This document shows, one piece after another, positions 50,688 to 58,496 of a DNA stretch of 64,000 nt; position 1 is the first letter of the stretch, and every line of letters begins with the position of its first letter. Below the pieces are notes generated by a model. The model saw nothing but the letters and a program-made list of their open reading frames with translations, did not search any database and had not been told where the DNA came from. This DNA comes from Pullichristensenella sp002068815 (GTDB taxonomy: Bacteria; Bacillota; Clostridia; Christensenellales; Aristaeellaceae): the NCBI GenBank assembly GCA_040772885.1, contig JAXGXF010000004.1:124001-188000 (forward strand), given 5' to 3'. Position numbers and translations under genes: made by a program.

Positions 50688-51761
50688 ATGAGTCAAACCG
50701 TCAAAATCGAATCCGCGTCGAAGATTTACGAGAACGGCTTCCGCGCCGTCGACCACGTGAGTCTGGAGATTCGCGAGGGGGAATTCTTCACGCTGCTCGG
50801 CCCCTCCGGATGCGGAAAGACGACGCTTCTTCGGATGATCGCGGGCTTCAACACGATCGAGGAGGGCAACATCTACTTCAACGGCCAGACCGTCAACCAC
50901 CTCCCCGCGCATCGCCGCAACATCGGCATGGTGTTTCAGAACTATGCGATCTTCCCGCACCTGTCGGTCAGGGAGAACGTCGCCTACGGGCTGAAGGCCC
51001 GGAAGGTGCGGGGGAAGGAGCTCGAGCGGCGCGTCGACGAGGCGCTGGAATTGATGGCGATCTCCGAATACCGCGACCGCCAGCCCGCGCAGCTCTCCGG
51101 CGGGCAGCAGCAGCGCGTGGCGCTCGCGCGCGCGGTCGTCATCCACCCGGCGGTGCTTCTGATGGACGAGCCGCTGTCCAACCTCGACGCGAAGCTGCGC
51201 GTGCAGATGCGCACCTCGATCAAGAAGCTGCAGATGGCGCTCAACATCACGACGATCTACGTCACCCACGACCAGGAGGAGGCGCTCGCGATCTCCGACC
51301 GCATCGCGGTCATGCGCGACGGCCGCGTCGAGCAGGTCGGCGAGCCGGAGGAGATCTACACGAAGCCTGCGAACACCTTCGTCGCGAACTTCATCGGCAC
51401 CTCCTGCTTTCTGGACGGCGTCGCCCGCGGCGGCGAGGTGGAGGTCCTGGGCGTAAAGAGACTGCCGGCTTCGCTCGCGCCCTCGTTTTCCGGGCCGGTC
51501 TCGGTGTCGATCCGCCCCGAGCACGCGACGCTGTCCGCGCCCGCCGGGGGAGAGATCGCGGGCACGGTCAACATGGTCACGTTCCTCGGCAACTTCGTCG
51601 AGTACGAGGTGCAGCTCGACGGCGGCCCCGTCATCGAGGTGCAGGACAGCCGCAACATCCTGAGCCGCCGGGCGATCGGCGACCGCGTGAGCGTGCTGCC
51701 CGACGCCTCGCGCATCACCGTGTTCGACAGGGAATCCGGCAGGTCGGTCATGGGCTTATAA
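50688..51761 (+). CDS. ABC transporter ATP-binding protein (PotA/FbpC/MalK-type)
   Basis: 357 residues. Walker A is GPSGCGKTT, the signature is LSGGQQQRVALARA, Walker B is VLLMDEPLSNLDAKLR, and the switch is YVTHDQEEALAI. The C-terminal third is a TOBE-type domain (VSVSIRPEHATLSAP and GTVNMVTFLGNFVEYEVQLD). GGGAGAAAGAGC is the ribosome site. It supplies energy to the double-length permease encoded next. Confidence 0.93.
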   Translation: MSQTVKIESASKIYENGFRAVDHVSLEIREGEFFTLLGPSGCGKTTLLRMIAGFNTIEEGNIYFNGQTVNHLPAHRRNIGMVFQNYAIFPHLSVRENVAYGLKARKVRGKELERRVDEALELMAISEYRDRQPAQLSGGQQQRVALARAVVIHPAVLLMDEPLSNLDAKLRVQMRTSIKKLQMALNITTIYVTHDQEEALAISDRIAVMRDGRVEQVGEPEEIYTKPANTFVANFIGTSCFLDGVARGGEVEVLGVKRLPASLAPSFSGPVSVSIRPEHATLSAPAGGEIAGTVNMVTFLGNFVEYEVQLDGGPVIEVQDSRNILSRRAIGDRVSVLPDASRITVFDRESGRSVMGL

Positions 51762-51783
51762 ACCCGCAGGGAGGTTGGTGGAA

Positions 51784-53457
51784 GTGGCAGTGCCCCGCAA
51801 AAAGCTCTATGAGCGGCTTCGCATGGACAGGTTCAACTTCTGGACGATCGTGATCTTCGCGCTTCTGATCTTCACGACGATATTCATCGTCTATCCGTTC
51901 GGCAAGCTCTTTCTGCAGAGCTTTACGACGGAGGAGCAGGCGTTTTCGCTGGACAACTACTTCCGCTTCTTCACGAAGAAATACTACCGCAACGCGCTGT
52001 TCAACAGTCTGAAGGTCTGCGTGTACACGACGGGGCTCGCGGTCGCGCTCGGCGTGCCGCTGGCGTACATCGGCACGCGCTTCAAGCTCTACGGCAAGAA
52101 GCTGATCAACGTCATGATCGTGCTGTCGATGCTCTCGCCGCCCTTCATCGGCGCGTATTCGTGGATCACGCTGCTCGGGCGGAACGGCATGATCACGAAA
52201 TTGCTCGCATCGATCGGCATCAACATCGGCTCGATCTACGGGTTCGGCGGAATCCTGCTCGTGTTCACGCTGAAGCTGTTTCCGATGGTGTACCTGTACG
52301 TCTCCGGCGCGCTGACGAGCATAGACTCGTCGCTCGAGGAGGCGAGCGAGAACCTGGGCGTCGCAGGCTTCCACCGGATTCGCAAGGTCACGCTGCCGGT
52401 GATCATGCCGACGATACTCTCCAGCGCGCTGATGGTGTTCATGACGGCGCTCGCGGACTTCGGAACCCCGCGGCTGATCGGCGAGGGCTATACGACGCTG
52501 CCGGTCGTCATCTACAAGGAGTTCATGAACGAGGTCGGCTCGAACACGAGCTTCGCCGCGGCGCTGAGCGTATTGATCACAATCGTCTCGCTGACGGTGC
52601 TGTTCATCCAGAAGCGCGTCGTCGACCGCAAGAACTACAACATGTCGGCGCTCAGGCCCCCGAAGGTCGTGAACCTGAAGCCCGTGAAGAAGGCGCTTTT
52701 GTCGCTCTCGATCTTTTTGATGGCGCTGATGGCGATCGCGCCGCAGCTGACGGTGTTCGTGCAGTCGTTCCGAAAGACAAACGGGCCGGTGTTCGCCGAC
52801 GGCTGGAGCCTCGAGAGCTATCAGGCGGTGATCCGCAAGCTCTCGACGAACATACGAAACTCGTTCCTGTTCGCGATCGTCTCGATCGCGGCGATCGTCC
52901 TGATCGGCATGCTCGGCTCCTACCTGGTCGTCCGCAGAAAGCGCCGCGTCGTCGGCTACCTCGACATGGTGCTGATGTTCCCGTACGTCATCCCCGGCGC
53001 GGTCTTGGGCATCACGCTGATCTCCGCGTTCAACGCCGGGCCGATCGTGCTGACCGGCACGATGTGGATCATCGTCGTGTCGTACTCGATTCGGAAGCTC
53101 CCGTACACGATGCGCTCGTCGGTGGGCATATTGTACCAGATCGAGCGAAGCGTCGAGGAGGCGTCGATCAGCTTGGGCGTTCCGCCGATGCGCACGTTTT
53201 TCAAGACCACGGTCGCGCTGATGCTGCCGGGCGTGCTCTCCGGCGCGGTGCTGAGCTTCATCAGCTGCATCAACGAGCTTTCGTCGACGCTCGTGCTCTA
53301 CACCGGGAGGACGAGCACGATCTCCGTCGCGATCTTCAACGCGGTCACGAACGACGCCTACGGGCAGGCGTCCGCGCTCGCGACGATCCTGACGGCGACG
53401 ACCATCGCGGCGCTCCTGATCTTCAACAAGGTGTCCGGCGGCAAGAGCATCGTCTGA
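51784..53457 (+). CDS. ABC transporter permease, fused double-domain (FbpB-like)
   Basis: 557 residues made of two permease repeats of about 270 each. Repeat one has the ATPase-contact loop EEASENLGVAGFHRIRKVTL; repeat two has EEASISLGVPPMRTFFKTTV. Each has about six hydrophobic spans, so one chain makes the whole channel as in FbpB. Several in-frame TTG/GTG codons precede; GTG 51784 has the best spacing from AGGGAGG. It works with the binding protein and ATPase encoded just upstream. Confidence 0.93.
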   Translation: MAVPRKKLYERLRMDRFNFWTIVIFALLIFTTIFIVYPFGKLFLQSFTTEEQAFSLDNYFRFFTKKYYRNALFNSLKVCVYTTGLAVALGVPLAYIGTRFKLYGKKLINVMIVLSMLSPPFIGAYSWITLLGRNGMITKLLASIGINIGSIYGFGGILLVFTLKLFPMVYLYVSGALTSIDSSLEEASENLGVAGFHRIRKVTLPVIMPTILSSALMVFMTALADFGTPRLIGEGYTTLPVVIYKEFMNEVGSNTSFAAALSVLITIVSLTVLFIQKRVVDRKNYNMSALRPPKVVNLKPVKKALLSLSIFLMALMAIAPQLTVFVQSFRKTNGPVFADGWSLESYQAVIRKLSTNIRNSFLFAIVSIAAIVLIGMLGSYLVVRRKRRVVGYLDMVLMFPYVIPGAVLGITLISAFNAGPIVLTGTMWIIVVSYSIRKLPYTMRSSVGILYQIERSVEEASISLGVPPMRTFFKTTVALMLPGVLSGAVLSFISCINELSSTLVLYTGRTSTISVAIFNAVTNDAYGQASALATILTATTIAALLIFNKVSGGKSIV

Positions 53458-53476
53458 CAGAAGGGGATTTTTCCGC

Positions 53477-54262
53477 ATGATTTCCGACAGAATGCGCGCG
53501 CTGATCGATCTCGTGCGCTCCGCGAAGGCCATCGTCGAGGACCGGAGCCTCGCGGAGTTGCGCGTCGAAAAGGGCGAGTTCGACTTCGCGACGGAGGTGG
53601 ACGTCCGCGTCCAGCGGCTCGTCGAGGAGGGGCTCCGGGAGCTGTACCCGGATTATCAGTTCATGGGCGAGGAGAACACGCATCAGGGCCTCGACCTCGA
53701 CCGCCCCACGTGGCTGCTCGACCCCGTCGACGGGACGACGAACCTGATCCACCGCTACCCGCAGTGCGCGGTCGCGCTCGGGCTGATGGTCGGCCGCGAG
53801 ATCGAGCTGGGCGTCGTCTACAACCCGTTCCTCGATCAGCTTTTCTACGCGGAGCGGGGCGCGGGCGCGCACATGGACGGGCGGCGCATCCGCGTCTCGG
53901 AGGTCGGCGCGCTGCACGAGAGCCTCGTCTCGGTGGGCACGTCGCCCTACGAGAAGCGGCACGCACGGCGGGACTTTGCGATCCTCAGCGAGATATTCGA
54001 GCACTGTCAGGACATCCGGCGCTCCGGCTCCGCGGCGCTCGAGATGGCCTATGTCGCCCTGGGCATCACCGAGGCCTACTGCGAGCGCACGCTCAAGCCC
54101 TGGGACTACGCAGCCGCCAAGGTCATCGTCGAGGAGGCGGGCGGGCGCGTGACCACATTCGCCGGCGAGCCGGTCCCCGTGGGCGCCCCGTCCTCCTGCC
54201 TCGCGACGAACGGGCGCGTGCACGGGGAGATGCTCTCCTATACGCGGCGCATGCTCCGCTGA
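53477..54262 (+). CDS. Inositol monophosphatase-family protein
   Basis: 261 residues. FATEVDVRVQRLVEEGL with FMGEEN (metal Glu), the motif WLLDPVDGTTNLIHRYP (two metal Asp residues) and SGSAALEMAYVALG with YCERTLKPWDYAAAKVIVEE (final Asp) are the full metal and phosphate site of the family. It removes phosphate from inositol phosphate, sugar phosphates or similar. As last gene of the FbpABC-like operon (19-bp gap), it suggests that the importer brings in a phosphate ester that is dephosphorylated inside. This functional link is inference. Confidence 0.92.
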   Translation: MISDRMRALIDLVRSAKAIVEDRSLAELRVEKGEFDFATEVDVRVQRLVEEGLRELYPDYQFMGEENTHQGLDLDRPTWLLDPVDGTTNLIHRYPQCAVALGLMVGREIELGVVYNPFLDQLFYAERGAGAHMDGRRIRVSEVGALHESLVSVGTSPYEKRHARRDFAILSEIFEHCQDIRRSGSAALEMAYVALGITEAYCERTLKPWDYAAAKVIVEEAGGRVTTFAGEPVPVGAPSSCLATNGRVHGEMLSYTRRMLR

Positions 54263-54357
54263 CGGGCGGGAAAGAGACATTGGACGAGGCGGCCGCCGGG
54301 AAAACGGCGGTCGCTTTGCATAGGGCCTCCGCCCGCGGCGGCCCGGGATATTTTCGG

Positions 54358-54386
54358 TTGCAAAAACTGCCAGGATACGGTAGAAT
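54358..54386 (+). promoter_or_regulatory. Promoter of the small membrane protein gene
   Basis: TTGCAA, 17 bp, TAGAAT. Confidence 0.6.
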
Positions 54387-54426
54387 AGTATGCAATCATA
54401 GGCGCGTTGCCGTTGGGTGTGGTCGC

Positions 54427-54960
54427 TTGGTTTCGCGAAAATATGTGGGCGATTATCGGCTGGAAAACGCCGTGCAGCCGGACGGGCGGCTGAAGACGGT
54501 TCCGGTATATTGCGGCGATTGGTATGTGTTTTGCGGCGGCGCGGAGGCGGTGCGCCGCGCGAAGCGCATCTATGCGGCGCTGTCCGCGCTGTGCGCGGCG
54601 ATGTTTGTCGCGGTTCTTCTGTTGAACGCGGGCTCCGGACGCTTTGCGCTCGCGATGCTCCCGTTCGCCGCCATGGTCTTTCCGGTGTTCTTCGCGCTGG
54701 CGGGGAGCCTGCGCCTGATTCTTGCGGGCGCGCGCGTCACGCGCGAGGGCAGGGACAAGATGCAGGGCCGGCTCGCCGCCTGCGCGCTGTTTCTCGCGGC
54801 GCTCTCCGCCGCTTCCGCCGCCGGGCACGCCGTCTACTGGCGCCTGAACGGCGCAGCGCCGCGGGACATCGCCTCGCTTGGCGCCACGCTCGCGATCCTC
54901 GCGTCCGCGATCGCGATGTTCTCCCTCCGCAGGGGCCTCGACATGGAAAAGGCGGCGTAA
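54427..54960 (+). CDS. Unrecognised integral membrane protein
   Basis: About 177 residues, not assignable to a named family. After a polar start (SRKYVGDYRLENAVQPDGRL, then YCGDWYVFCGG) come four hydrophobic spans: two between about 50 and 100 (YAALSALCAAMFVAVLLLNA; FALAMLPFAAMVFPVFFALA) and two between about 118 and 165 (LAACALFLAALSAASAAG; IASLGATLAILASAIAMF). The basic ends RRAKR and RRGLD lie on the same predicted side. The start is uncertain: TTG 54427 has no clear ribosome site, and GTG 54445 is an alternative. It has its own promoter-like sequence and stands alone between two transport operons. Confidence 0.65.
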   Translation: MVSRKYVGDYRLENAVQPDGRLKTVPVYCGDWYVFCGGAEAVRRAKRIYAALSALCAAMFVAVLLLNAGSGRFALAMLPFAAMVFPVFFALAGSLRLILAGARVTREGRDKMQGRLAACALFLAALSAASAAGHAVYWRLNGAAPRDIASLGATLAILASAIAMFSLRRGLDMEKAA

Positions 54961-55040
54961 CTCCCCGCGCTTCCGGCATATATCAGCAAGGGCCGTCCCG
55001 GCTGTGCTGCATATAGAATAAGTGATAGGAGGACATTGAG

Positions 55041-57338
55041 ATGAAGAAACTGGTAGCCCTTCTGCTCGTGCTCACAATGGCTGTGTCCCTTGCGGCATTC
55101 GCGGAAACGACGGACGCCCAAGCGCAGGACACCATGCTCGTGTATGCGACCTCCACCTTCGGTCAGAAGTTCAGCCCCTTCTTTTCCATCACCACATTCG
55201 ATAGAGAGGTTGTCGACCTGACGAGCGCGCTGCTGCTGGCCTCCGATCGCGGCGGCAACATCGTCCGCAACGGCATCGAGGGCGAGACCATCCCCTACAA
55301 CGGCACGGATTACACCTACTACGGCATCGGCGACGTCGAAGTCGTGATGAACGAGGACGGCACCGTGGACTACAACCTGACCATGCGCGACGACATCGTG
55401 TTCTCCGACGGGCATCCGGCGGACATCGACGATGTGATCTTCGGCATCTACGTGATGTGCGATCCCACCTACGACGGCGCGTCCACCGTGTACGCGCAGC
55501 CCATCGAGGGCATGGACGAATACTACAACGCGATGGCGGTGCTCTCCTCGCTTTTGATCAAGGCCGGCCGCGACAACGCCGACTTCAGCAAGTGGGACGA
55601 GGCGACGCAGACCGCCTTCTGGGCCGACGTCGATCAGGCCGGCGCTTCGCTCGCGCAGGAGATCGTCGATTACTGCCTCGCGAACTACGTGGACGATTAC
55701 GCGTCCGAGATCGGAAAGACGGCCGACGAGATCAAGGCCGACCCCGAATTGCAGATGCAGTTCGGCATGAGCATGTGGGGATACGCGGACGCCTACTTTG
55801 CGGGCGCGACCGCCGCGGACTACTGGAAGGCGATCGAGGCGGCCTACGAGGGCGACATCGTCACCGCGGCCGAGACCGAATCCGCCGGCACCGCGCTGTT
55901 TGACTTCATCGAGGGCTATACCCAGAAGTACGGCTACGGCGTGGCCGCCGGCGACGCCGTGCCCAACATTGTCGGCATCCGGCGCACCGGCGATTACAGC
56001 ATGACGATCCACATGACCGAGTACGACGCGACCTCCATCTACGAGATGGCATTCTATGTGGCGCCGCTGCACTACTACGGCGACGAGAGCCTCTACGATT
56101 ACGAGAACAACTCGTTCGGCTTCGTCAAGGGCGACCTGAGCTCGGTTCGCGCAAAGACCACTGAGCCCTTCGGCTGCGGCCCGTACATCTACAAGGGCTA
56201 TCAGAACGGCGTCGTGACCCTCGAGGCCAACCCGCACTACTTCCTGGGCGAGCCCGAGATCAAGACGCTCTTGATGCAGGAATCCGTCGATTCCGACTAC
56301 ATACCCGGCGTCGTGACCGGCACCTTTGACATGGCCGTCCCGACCATCAGCGCCGATTCCGTCGCCGCGCTGAAGGACGCCAACTCGAACGGCGAGCTCT
56401 CCGGCGACACCGTCACCACGATTCTCGTGGACTATCGCGGCTACGGCTATCTCGGCATCAATGCGAGCCTCGTCAACGTCGGCGGCGAGCCCGCCTCCGA
56501 GGCCTCGAAGAACCTGCGCAAGGCGTTTATGACGGTGCTCAGCGTCTACCGCGACACCGCGATCAACTCCTACTACGGCGACCGCGCCGCCGTGATCCAG
56601 TACCCGATCTCCAACACCTCCTGGGCCGCGCCGCGCCCGACCGACGAAGGCTATCAGATCTGCTACTCGACGGACGTCGACGGCAACCCGATCTACACGG
56701 AGGGCATGAGCGACGAGCAGAAGTACGAGGCGGCGCTCGACGCGGCGATCGGCTTTTTGAAGGCCGCGGGATACACCTTTGACGAGGCGACCAACACCTT
56801 CACCGCCGCCCCGGAGGGCGCGTCGATGAGCTACGAGATCATGATCGCCGGGCAGGGCACGCAGGATCACCCGGCCTACGGCCTCGCGGTCGCCGCGTCC
56901 GAGCAGCTCGCGAAGGTCGGCATCACGCTGCAGGTGAACGACGTCGGCACCTCCACCTGGAACAACGCGCTCGAGGCGAACACCGCCCAGATGTGGACGG
57001 CCGCGTGGCAGTCCACCCCCGACCCGGACATGTACCAGCTCTATCACTCGAGGAACGCCGGCGGCAAGAACACGAACTCCAACCACTACCAGATCGTCGA
57101 CGAGGAGCTGGACGCGCTGATCGTCGCGGGCCGCGGGAGCGCGGACAACGATTTCCGCAAGGCGACCTACAAATCCGCGATGGAGATCATACTCGACTGG
57201 GGATGCGAGCTGCCGCTCTACCAGAGGAAGGACTGCACCATCGCTTCCACCGTCCGCGTCAACACCGACACCCTGCCCAAGGACATGACGCCCTATCTCT
57301 CATGGTACGGCGAGGTCGAATTGCTGGAAGTCCAGTAA
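55041..57338 (+). CDS. oppA: ABC transporter substrate-binding protein, family 5 (oligopeptide/dipeptide/nickel type)
   Basis: 765 residues, longer than the usual 530-600. The signal peptide MKKLVALLLVLTMAVSLAAF ends AFAETTD, without a lipobox. DTMLVYATSTFGQKFSPFFS begins the mature part; YNLTMRDDIVFSDGHPADID with DVIFGIY is the typical SBP_bac_5 block; TEPFGCGPYIYKGYQNGVVT and KTLLMQESVDSDYIPGVVTG follow. Extra acidic stretches around residues 150-300 account for the added length. AGGAGG lies 9 bp ahead of ATG. It is first of the opp-type operon; GC-rich hairpins separate it from the permease genes. The ligand is probably a peptide, or possibly an oligosaccharide. Confidence 0.9.
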   Translation: MKKLVALLLVLTMAVSLAAFAETTDAQAQDTMLVYATSTFGQKFSPFFSITTFDREVVDLTSALLLASDRGGNIVRNGIEGETIPYNGTDYTYYGIGDVEVVMNEDGTVDYNLTMRDDIVFSDGHPADIDDVIFGIYVMCDPTYDGASTVYAQPIEGMDEYYNAMAVLSSLLIKAGRDNADFSKWDEATQTAFWADVDQAGASLAQEIVDYCLANYVDDYASEIGKTADEIKADPELQMQFGMSMWGYADAYFAGATAADYWKAIEAAYEGDIVTAAETESAGTALFDFIEGYTQKYGYGVAAGDAVPNIVGIRRTGDYSMTIHMTEYDATSIYEMAFYVAPLHYYGDESLYDYENNSFGFVKGDLSSVRAKTTEPFGCGPYIYKGYQNGVVTLEANPHYFLGEPEIKTLLMQESVDSDYIPGVVTGTFDMAVPTISADSVAALKDANSNGELSGDTVTTILVDYRGYGYLGINASLVNVGGEPASEASKNLRKAFMTVLSVYRDTAINSYYGDRAAVIQYPISNTSWAAPRPTDEGYQICYSTDVDGNPIYTEGMSDEQKYEAALDAAIGFLKAAGYTFDEATNTFTAAPEGASMSYEIMIAGQGTQDHPAYGLAVAASEQLAKVGITLQVNDVGTSTWNNALEANTAQMWTAAWQSTPDPDMYQLYHSRNAGGKNTNSNHYQIVDEELDALIVAGRGSADNDFRKATYKSAMEIILDWGCELPLYQRKDCTIASTVRVNTDTLPKDMTPYLSWYGEVELLEVQ

Positions 57339-57354
57339 GACCGCACCATTGAAA

Positions 57355-57453
57355 GCCGCCGGGGGGAGCCGCGCTCTCCCCGGCGGCCATCCGCGGCGCG
57401 GGAATCCCCCCGAGGCCCCTTCGAAGGCCGGGCAAGGGGGTTCCCGCCCCGCG
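57355..57453 (+). terminator. Two strong intercistronic hairpins after the binding-protein gene
   Basis: Hairpin one (57355-57387) pairs GCCGCCGGGG with CCCCGGCGGC. Hairpin two (57392-57453) pairs CGCGGCGCGGGAA with TTCCCGCCCCGCG and contains an inner CCTTCGAAGG stem. Neither is followed by a T run. They probably protect the binding-protein message and damp permease expression. Confidence 0.7.
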
Positions 57454-57495
57454 GCCCTCGGTTCCTCGAAAAATCCCGAAGGAAACGGTGAAACA

Positions 57496-58485
57496 ATGCT
57501 GAAGTTTACGGTAAAGCGCCTGCTATACAGCGCAGTGATCCTGTTTTTCGTCATGTTCCTGATCTATGTCCTGATGTACAACATGCCGATGAGCTACCTG
57601 GAAATCAAGGCGCGGGAGCTGGCGTCCCGTCCCGGCGCGGGCAAGAGCTATTCCGAGTGGCTCTCCGACCTCAACGCCCAGTACGGCATGGACAAGGGCA
57701 TTGCGCAGGGCTATTTCACGTGGCTGGGAACCGCCTTCCGGGGGGAGTGGGGCGAGAGCTGGGTGTGGACGGTGCCCGTGGCCGAGGCGTTCCACAACAC
57801 CGTGTGGTACAGCTTCGCGCTGGGCCTCGTCAGCTTCATCCTCGAAATCCTGATCGCGATACCGCTGGGAATCCGCGCCGCCCGGAGGCAGTACAGCTTC
57901 ACGGACTACTTCACGACGGTCGTCTCGATGATCTGCATATCGATGCCGACGTTCTTCCTCGCGACGCTGCTCAAATACGTGTTCTCCGTAAAGCTCGGCT
58001 GGTTCGACCTGACCGGCATGCAGGGGCGCAACTACCAATACCTCTCCGAAATCGGAAAGATCCTCGACGTGGCGAAGCACTTCGTGCTGCCCGCGGTCAC
58101 GCTGACCGTCATCAGCATAGGAACGCTGATGCGCTACACGCGCACGAACATGCTTGAGGTCCTGAGCGCGGACTACATCCGCACCGCGCGCGCGAAGGGC
58201 GTGCCGGAAAAGCGCGTGATCAAGGTGCACGCGTTCCGCAACACGTTGATTCCGCTGATCACCATGCTCGGCGGGTCGCTGCCCACGCTGTTTTCGGGCG
58301 CCTTGATCACGGAGACGCTGTTCGGCATCCGCGGCATCGGCTACGCCTCCTACCACTCGATGACGCAGGCGGACATACCGTTTGTGATGTTCTATCTTTC
58401 GTTTATCTCGATCCTGACGCTGCTGGGAAACCTCGTTTCCGACCTCCTGTACGCCGCGGTCGATCCGCGCGTGCGGTTGAGTTAG
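57496..58485 (+). CDS. oppB: Oligopeptide-type ABC transporter permease (OppB/DppB-like)
   Basis: 329 residues. MLKFTVKRLLYSAVILFFVM is the N-terminal span; TFLRGEW-like AFRGEWGESWVW, then RYTRTNMLEVLSADYIRTAR with AKGVPE, the ATPase-contact loop, and LFGIRGIGYASYHSMTQADI are OppB features. The start at 57496 is set by the AAGGAAACGG upstream and the family N-terminus. Six spans are predicted. It pairs with the OppC-like protein encoded 11 bp downstream. Confidence 0.92.
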   Translation: MLKFTVKRLLYSAVILFFVMFLIYVLMYNMPMSYLEIKARELASRPGAGKSYSEWLSDLNAQYGMDKGIAQGYFTWLGTAFRGEWGESWVWTVPVAEAFHNTVWYSFALGLVSFILEILIAIPLGIRAARRQYSFTDYFTTVVSMICISMPTFFLATLLKYVFSVKLGWFDLTGMQGRNYQYLSEIGKILDVAKHFVLPAVTLTVISIGTLMRYTRTNMLEVLSADYIRTARAKGVPEKRVIKVHAFRNTLIPLITMLGGSLPTLFSGALITETLFGIRGIGYASYHSMTQADIPFVMFYLSFISILTLLGNLVSDLLYAAVDPRVRLS

Positions 58486-58496
58486 GGGGTGCGCGC

